From the NCBI RefSeq assembly GCF_051014685.1, contig NW_027478778.1, positions 248,001 through 312,000 of the forward strand: a stretch of DNA of 64,000 nt, given 5' to 3'. Shown one piece after another: positions 56,770-64,000 of this stretch (its first letter is position 1; each line of letters starts with the position of its first letter). A program made the position numbers and the translations under genes. Origin of the DNA: Ptiloglossa arizonensis (Eukaryota; Arthropoda; Insecta; Hymenoptera; Colletidae). A model generated the notes under the pieces. That model worked only from the letters and a program-made list of their open reading frames with translations. It ran no database searches and was not told the DNA's origin.

Positions 56770-57800
56770 GAAAAAATACGCATACCGTTGTAATCGGGCG
56801 AGTTTCTGCCTTCTGATGCAACAGGAATTTTTGGGTTAGGTAAATCCGATCGCGAGATATGGGAGTTTGAAGCCAAGAAATGGTTGATAAGGCAAAAAAT
56901 TTTTCGCAATTCTGCTGCTCCAAACGCTTAACCAGAATGGCCTAGGGAAAAAATACACGTACCGTTGTAATCGGGCGAGTTTCTACTTTCTAATGCAATA
57001 GGAATTTTTGGGTTAGGTCAATCCGTTCGCGAGATATGGGACTTTGAAACTAAGAAATGGTTGACAAGACAACAAATTTTTCGCACTTCTGCGGCTCCAA
57101 TCGCTTAACCAGAATGGCCTAGGGGAAAAATACACGTACCGTTGTAATCGGGCGAGTTTCTACTATCAAATGCAATAGGAATTTTTGGGTTAGGTCAATC
57201 CGTTCGCGAGATATGGGAGTTGGAAGGTAAGAAATGGTTGAGAAGAGAACAAATTGTTCGCAATTCTGCTGCTCCAAACGCTTAACCAGAATGGACTAGG
57301 GAAAAAATGCGCATACCGTTGTAATCGGGCGAGTTTCTGCTTTCTGATGCAACAGGAATTTTTGGGTTAGGTAATTCCGTTCGCGAGATATGGGAGTTTG
57401 AAGCCAAGAAATGGTTGAGAAGAGAACAAATTTTTCGCAATTCTGCTGCTCCAAACGCTTAAGCAGAATGGCCAAGGGAAAAAATACGCATACCGTTGTA
57501 ATCGGGCGAGTTTCTGCTTTCTGATGCAACAGGAATTTTTGGGTTAGGTAATTCCGTTCGCGAGATATGGGAGTTTGAAGCCAAGAAATGGTTGAGAAGA
57601 GAACAAATTTTTCGCAATTCTGCTGCTCCAAACGCTTAAGCAGAATGGCCTATGGAAAAAATACGCATACCGTTGTAATCGGGCGAGTTTCTACTTTCAG
57701 TTACAATAGGAATTTTTGGGTTAGGTTAATCCGTTCGCGAGATATGGGACTTTGAAGCTAAGAAATGGTTGACAAGACAACAAATTTTTCGCACTTCTGC
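56770..57800. repeat. Block E, copy 1 (with an extra monomer)
   Basis: Aligns with 58009-58862 at offset 1239 (7 x 177) up to the duplicated monomer, then at 1062 (6 x 177) after it. Shared private variants: ttctgccttctg, ccgatcgcg, ctttctaatgc, gcggctccaatcg, ggaaggtaag and cctatgg. Confidence 0.8.
57315..57668. repeat. Recently duplicated monomer pair
   Basis: Two adjacent monomers starting at accg 57315 and 57492 (exactly 177 bp apart) are nearly identical and share the private variant gtaattccg (aattcc at 57373 and 57550). They differ near the end (ccaaggg against cctatgg). The related block at 58.0-58.9 kb has only one such monomer. Confidence 0.85.
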
Positions 57801-58008
57801 TGCTCCAAACGCTTAACCAGAATGGCCTAGGGAAAAAATACACGTGCCGTTGTAATCGGGCGAGTTTCTGCTTTCTGATGCAACAGGAATTTTTGGGTTA
57901 GGTCAATCCGTTCGCGAGATATGGGAGTTGGAAGCTAAGAAATGGTTGAGAAGAGAACAAATTTTTCGCAATTCTGCTGCTCCAAACGCTTAAGCAGAAT
58001 GGCCAAGG

Positions 58009-58862
58009 GAAAAAATACGCATACCGTTGTAATCGGGCGAGTTTCTGCCTTCTGATGCAACAGGAATTTTTGGGTTAGGTAAATCCGATCGCGAGATATG
58101 GGAGTTTGAAGCCAAGAAATGGTTGATAAGGCAAAAAATTTTTCGCAATTCTGCTGCTCCAAACGCTTAACCAGAATGGCCTAGGGAAAAAATACACGTA
58201 CCGTTGTAATCGGGCGAGTTTCTACTTTCTAATGCAATAGGAATTTTTGGGTTAGGTCAATCCGTTCGCGAGATATGGGACTTTGAAACTAAGAAATGGT
58301 TGACAAGACAACAAATTTTTCGCACTTCTGCGGCTCCAATCGCTTAACCAGAATGGCCTAGGGGAAAAATACACGTACCGTTGTAATCGGGCGAGTTTCT
58401 ACTATCAAATGCAATAGGAATTTTTGGGTTAGGTCAATCCGTTCGCGAGATATGGGAGTTGGAAGGTAAGAAATGGTTGAGAAGAGAACAAATTGTTCGC
58501 AATTCTGCTGCTCCAAACGCTTAACCAGAATGGACTAGGAAAAAAATGCGCATACCGTTGTAATCGGGCGAGTTTCTGCTTTCTGATGCAACAGGAATTT
58601 TTGGGTTAGGTAATTCCGTTCGCGAGATATGGGAGTTTGAAGCCAAGAAATGGTTGAGAAGAGAACAAATTTTTCGCAATTCTGCTGCTCCAAACGCTTA
58701 AGCAGAATGGCCTATGGAAAAAATACGCATACCGTTGTAATCGGGCGAGTTTCTACTTTCAGTTACAATAGGAATTTTTGGGTTAGGTTAATCCGTTCGC
58801 GAGATATGGGACTTTGAAGCTAAGAAATGGTTGACAAGACAACAAATTTTTCGCACTTCTGC
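58009..58862. repeat. Block E, copy 2
   Basis: Partner of 56770-57800 with one monomer fewer. Ends near 58862, where gctactccaatcgctgaacc departs from the other copy. Confidence 0.8.
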
Positions 58863-58914
58863 TACTCCAATCGCTGAACCAGAATGGCCTAGGGGAAAAA
58901 TACACGTACCGTTG

Positions 58915-59752
58915 TAATCGGGCGAGTTTCTACTTTCAAATGCAATAGGAATTTTTGGGTTAGGTCAATCCGTTCGCGAGATATGGGACTTTGAAGCTAA
59001 GAAATGGTTGACAAGACAACAAATTTTTCGCACTTCTGCTGCTCCAATCGCTTAACCAGAATGGCCTAGGGAAAAAATACACGTGCCGTTGTAATCGGGC
59101 GAGTTTCTGCTTTCTGATGCAACAGGAATTTTTGGGTTAGGTAAATCCGTTCGCGAGATATGGGAGTTTGAAGCCAAGAAATGGTTGATAAGGCAAAAAA
59201 TTTTTCGCAATTCTGCTGCTCCAAACGCTTAACCAGAATGGCCTAGGGAAAAAATACACGTGCCGTTGTAATCGGGCGAGTTTCTGCTTTCTGATGCAAC
59301 AGGAATTTTTGGGTTAGGTCAATCCGTTCGCGAGATATGGGAGTTGGAAGCTAAGAAATGGTTGAGAAGAGAACAAATTTTTCGCAATTCTGCTGCTCCA
59401 AACGCTTAAGCAGAATGGCCAAGGGAAAAAATACGCATACCGTTGTAATCGGGCGAGTTTCTACTTTCAGTTACAATAGGAATTTTTGGGTTAGGTTAAT
59501 CCGTTCGCGAGATATGGGACTTTGAATCTAAGAAATGGTTGTCAAGACAACAAATTTTTCGCACTTCTGCTGCTCCAATCGCTTAACCAGAATGGCCTAG
59601 GGGAAAAATACACGTACCGTTGTAATCGGGCGAGTTTCTACTATCAAATGCAATAGGAATTTTTGGGTTAGGTCAATCCGTTCGCGAGATATGGGAGTTG
59701 GAAGCTAAGAAATGGTTGAGAAGAGAACAAATTGTTCGCAATTCTGCTGCTC
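58915..59752. repeat. Block F, copy 1
   Basis: Recurs at 63163-64000, exactly 4248 bp (24 monomers) away. The diagnostic cacgtgccg variant at 59081 matches 63329, and ctttcaaatg at 58933 matches 63181. The second copy runs off the window, so the true length is unknown. Confidence 0.8.
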
Positions 59753-62700
59753 CAAACGCTTAACCAGAATGGACTAGGGAAAAAATACGCATACCGTTGT
59801 AATCGGGCGAGTTTCTGCTTTCTGATGCAACAGGAATTTTTGGGTTAGGTAAATCCGTTCGCGAGATATGGGAGTTTGAAGCCAAGAAATGGTTGATAAG
59901 GCAAAAAATTTTTCGCAATTCTGCTGCTCCAAACGCTTAACCAGAATGGCCTAGGGAAAAAATACACGTGCCGTTGTAATCGGGCGAGTTTCTACTTTCA
60001 GATGCAATAGGAATTTTTGGGTTGGGTCAATCCGTTCGCGAGATATGGGAGTTGGAAGCTAAGAAATGGTTGAGATGAGAACAAATTTTTCGCAATTCTG
60101 CTGCTCCAAACGCTTAAGCAGAATGGCCAAGGGAAAAAATACGCATACCGTTGTAATCGGGCGAGTTTCTACTTTCAGTTACAATAGGAATTTTGGGGTT
60201 AGGTTAATCCGTTCGCGAGATATGGGACTTTAAAGCTAAGAAATGGTTGACAAGACAACAAATTTTTCGCACTTCTGTTGCTCCAATCGCTTAACCAGAC
60301 TGGTCTAGGGGAAAAATACACGTACCGTTGTAATCGGGCGAGTTTCTACTTTCAGATGCAATAGGAATTTTTGGGTTAGGTCAATCCGTTCGCGAGATAT
60401 GGGAGTTTGAAGCCAAGAAATGGTTGATAAGGCAAAAAATTTTTCGCAATTCTGCGGCTCCAAACGCTTAACCAGAATATCCTAGGGAAAAAATACACAT
60501 ACCGCTGTAATCGGGCGAGTTTCTACTTTCTGATGCAACAGGAATTTTTGGGTTATGTCAATCCGTTCGCGAGATATGGGAGTTTGAATCCAAGAAATGG
60601 TTGTGAAGGAAACAAATTTTTCGCAATTCTGCTGCTCCAAACGCTTAACCAGAGTGGCCTAGGGAAAAAATACACATACCGTTGTAATCGGGCGAGTTTC
60701 TAGTTTCAGATGCAATAGGAATTTTTGGGTTAGGTCAATCCATTCGCGAGATATGGGAGTTTGAAGCTAAGAAATGGTCGAGGAGACAACAAATTTTTCG
60801 CACTTCCGCTGCTCCAAACGCTTAACCAGAATGGCCTAGGGAAAAAATACACATACCGTTGTAACCGGGCGAGTTTCTACTTTCAGACGCAACAGGAATT
60901 TTTGGGTTAGGTCAATCCGTTCGCGAGATATGGGAGTTTGAAGCCAAGAAATGGTTGAGAAGGCAAAAAATTTTTCGCAATTCTGCTGCTCCAAACGCTT
61001 AACCAGAATGGCCTAGGGAAAAAATACACATACCGCTGTAATCGGGCGAGTTTCTACTTTCAGATGCAATAGGAATTTTTGGGTTAGGTCAATCCGTTCG
61101 CGAGATATGGGTGTTTGAAGCCAAGAAATGGTAGAGAAGGCAAAAAATTTTTCACAATTCTGCTGCTCCAAACGTTTAACCAGAATGGCCTAGGGAAAAA
61201 ATACACATACCGTTGTAATCGGGCGAGTTTCTACTTTCAGATGCAATAGGAATTTTTGGGTTAGGTCAATCCGTTCGCGAGATATGGGACTTTGAAGCTA
61301 AGAAATGGTTGTCAAGACAACAAATTTTTCGCACTTCTGCTGCTCCAATCGCTTAACCAGAATGGCGTAGGGGAAAAATAAACGTACCGTTGTAATCGGG
61401 CGAGTTTCTACTATCAAATGCAATAGGAATTTTTGGGTTAGGTCAATCCGTTCGCGAGATATGGGAGTTGGAAGCTAAGAAATGGTTGAGAAGAAAACAA
61501 GTTGTTCACATTTCTGCTGCTCCAAACGCTTAACCAGAAAGGACTAGGGAAAAAATACGCATACCGTTGTAATCGGGCGAGTTTCTGCTTTCTGATGCAA
61601 CAGGAATTTTTGGGTTAGGTAAATCCGTTCGCGAGATATGGGAGTTTGAAGCCAAGAAATGGTTGATAAGGCAAAAAATTTTTCGCAATTCTGCTGCTCC
61701 AAACGCTTAACCAGAATGGCCTAGGGAGAAAATACACGTACCGTTGTAATCGGGCGAGTTTCTACTTTCAGATGGGATAGGAATTTTTGGGTTAGGTCAA
61801 TCCGTTCGCGAGATATGGGAGTTTGAAGCCAAGAAATGGTTGAGAAGGCAAAAAATTTTTGGCAATTCTACTGCTCCAAACGTTTAACTAGAATGGCCTA
61901 GGGAAAAAATACACATACCGTTGTAATCGGGCGAGTTTCTACTATCAAATGCAATAGGAATTTTTGGGTTAGGTCAATCCGTTCGCGAGATATGGGAGTT
62001 GGAAGCTAAGAAATGGTTGAGAAGAGAACAAATTGTTCACAATTCTGCTGCTCCAAACGCTTAACCAGAATGGACTAGGTGAGAAATACGCATACCGTTG
62101 TAATCGGGCGAGTTTCTGCTTTCTGATGCAACAGGAATTTTTGGGTTAGGTAAATCCGTTCGCGAGATATGGGAGTTTGAAGCTAAGAAATGGTTGAGAA
62201 GAGAACAAATTTTTCGCAATTCTGCTGCTCCAAACGCTTGAGCAGAATGGCCTAGGGGGAAAATACGCATACCGTTGGAATCGGTCGAGTTTCTACTTTC
62301 AGTTACAATAGGAATTTTTGGGTTAGGTCAATCCGTTCGCGAGATATGGGAGTTTGAAGCCAAGAAATGGTTGAGAAGGCAAAAAATTTTTCGCAATTCT
62401 GCTGCTTCAAACGCTTAACCAGAATGGCCTAGGGGAAAAATACACGTACCGTTGTAATCGGGCGAGTTTCTACTTTCAAATGCCATAGGAATGTTTGGGT
62501 TAGGTCAATCCGTTCGTGAGATATGATTGTTTGAAGCTAAGAAATGGTTGAGAAGACAACAAATTTTTCGCACTTCTGCTGCTCCAAACGCTTAACTCGA
62601 ATGGCCTAGGGACAAAATACACATACCGTTGTAATCGGGCGAGTTTCTGCTTTCAGATGCGATAGGAATTTTTGGGGTAGGTCAATCCGTTCGCGAGATA

Positions 62701-63162
62701 TGGGAGTTGGAAGCTAAGAAATGGTTGAGAAGAGAACAAATTGTTCACAATTCTGCTGCTCCAAACGCTTAACCAGAATGGCCTAGAGGAAAAATACACG
62801 TACCGTTGTAATCGGGCGAGTTTCTACTTTCAAATGCCATAGGAATGTTTGGGTTATGTCAATCCGTTCGTGAGATATGATTGTTTGAAGCTAAGAAACG
62901 GTTGAGAAGACAACAAATTTTTCGCACTTCTGCTGCTCCAAACGCTTAACCCGAATGGCCTAGGGACAAAATACACATACCGTTGTAATCGGGCGAGTTT
63001 CTACTTTCAGATGCGATAGGAATTTTTGGGGTAGGTCAATCCGTTCGCGAGATATGGGAGTTTGGAGCCAAGAAATGGTTGAGAAGGCAAAAAATTTTTC
63101 GCAATTCTGCTGCTCCAAACGCTTAACCAGAATGGCCTAGGGAAAAAATACACGTGCCGTTG

Positions 63163-64000
63163 TAATCGGGCGAGTTTCTACTTTCAAATGCAATAGGAAT
63201 TTTTGGGTTAGGTCAATCCGTTCGCGAGATATGGGACTTTGAAGCTAAGAAATGGTTGACAAGACAACAAATTTTTCGCACTTCTGCTGCTCCAATCGCT
63301 TAACCAGAATGGCCTAGGGAAAAAATACACGTGCCGTTGTAATCGGGCGAGTTTCTGCTTTCTGATGCAACAGGAATTTTTGGGTTAGGTAAATCCGTTC
63401 GCGAGATATGGGAGTTTGAAGCCAAGAAATGGTTGATAAGGCAAAAAATTTTTCGCAATTCTGCTGCTCCAAACGCTTAACCAGAATGGCCTAGGGAAAA
63501 AATACACGTGCCGTTGTAATCGGGCGAGTTTCTGCTTTCTGATGCAACAGGAATTTTTGGGTTAGGTCAATCCGTTCGCGAGATATGGGAGTTGGAAGCT
63601 AAGAAATGGTTGAGAAGAGAACAAATTTTTCGCAATTCTGCTGCTCCAAACGCTTAAGCAGAATGGCCAAGGGAAAAAATACGCATACCGTTGTAATCGG
63701 GCGAGTTTCTACTTTCAGTTACAATAGGAATTTTTGGGTTAGGTTAATCCGTTCGCGAGATATGGGACTTTGAATCTAAGAAATGGTTGTCAAGACAACA
63801 AATTTTTCGCACTTCTGCTGCTCCAATCGCTTAACCAGAATGGCCTAGGGGAAAAATACACGTACCGTTGTAATCGGGCGAGTTTCTACTATCAAATGCA
63901 ATAGGAATTTTTGGGTTAGGTCAATCCGTTCGCGAGATATGGGAGTTGGAAGCTAAGAAATGGTTGAGAAGAGAACAAATTGTTCGCAATTCTGCTGCTC
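63163..64000. repeat. Block F, copy 2 (cut by the window end)
   Basis: Matches 58915-59752 at offset 4248, through the last base of the window. Confidence 0.8.

Larger units (their letters stand above)
53387..64000. repeat. 177 bp satellite array, right arm
   Basis: The same satellite in the same orientation and register resumes directly after the retrotransposon and runs to the end of the window. The ctgatgcaacagg and cagttacaatagg monomer types are frequent, as on the left side of the insertion from about 37.6 kb, so both arms belong to one domain. Monomers here are more varied than in the first 37 kb, with private changes such as ccgatcgcg near 56846 and 58085, gcgataggaat near 62658 and 63013, and cacgtgccg near 59081 and 63329. 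No gene was seen in this stretch. Confidence 0.97.

Noticed and set aside
1..64000. The long identical blocks as pure assembly artefacts
   Set aside because: Cannot be excluded from sequence alone, but blocks carry private differences (such as 27872, and 42944 against 44006) and several different offsets, which fits real duplication better than a mis-join. Read-level confirmation would settle it.
1..64000. tRNA or rRNA genes, including the 28S rDNA target typical of R1
   Set aside because: No cloverleaf or rRNA-like stretch was seen; both flanks of the element are satellite.

Overview
The window is almost entirely satellite DNA from a eukaryote, most likely an arthropod and probably an insect. 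About 59.8 kb of the 64 kb (1-49207 and 53387-64000, roughly 338 units) is one head-to-tail tandem repeat with a 177 bp monomer. The only real coding sequence is a single 4.18 kb non-LTR retrotransposon of the R1 clade, inserted on the minus strand at 49208-53386. R1-clade elements are known mainly from arthropods, which is the basis for the organism call; the species cannot be named from this sequence. No host gene, tRNA, rRNA or CRISPR array was seen.

The satellite has a strong higher-order structure in three domains. Domain I (1 to about 9130) is three successive units of 16, 21 and at least 14 monomers; the second and third share an internal six-monomer (1062 bp) duplication that the first lacks. 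Domain II (about 9130-37600) is a mosaic of long near-identical blocks, including a tandem pair of 27-monomer units (4781 bp each, from 18798) and copies displaced by 14520, 13104, 12396 and 4428 bp. A marker monomer type recurs twelve times here, always at a whole multiple of 177 bp plus 0-2 bases. Domain III (about 37600-64000, split by the retrotransposon) has shorter, more diverged units of 4, 6, 7 and 9 monomers, plus a case where one monomer was gained between two otherwise matching blocks.

Each monomer carries a 17 bp motif matching eight of the nine essential bases of the mammalian CENP-B box; one monomer (9104-9120) matches all nine. A second, weaker match lies 65 bp upstream in the same monomer. 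This makes a centromeric or pericentromeric array plausible but does not prove it.

The retrotransposon keeps a complete 1055-residue ORF2 (APE-type endonuclease, reverse transcriptase, C-terminal CCHC finger), the last 138 codons of ORF1 with its zinc knuckles, a UAAUG stop/start overlap joining the two frames, a 3' end built as a string of at least eight stem-loops plus one more in the ORF2 tail, and a 26-base poly(A) tail. It is bounded by a perfect 13 bp target-site duplication of satellite sequence. It is 5'-truncated, as is usual when target-primed reverse transcription stops early. The insertion removed no satellite sequence.
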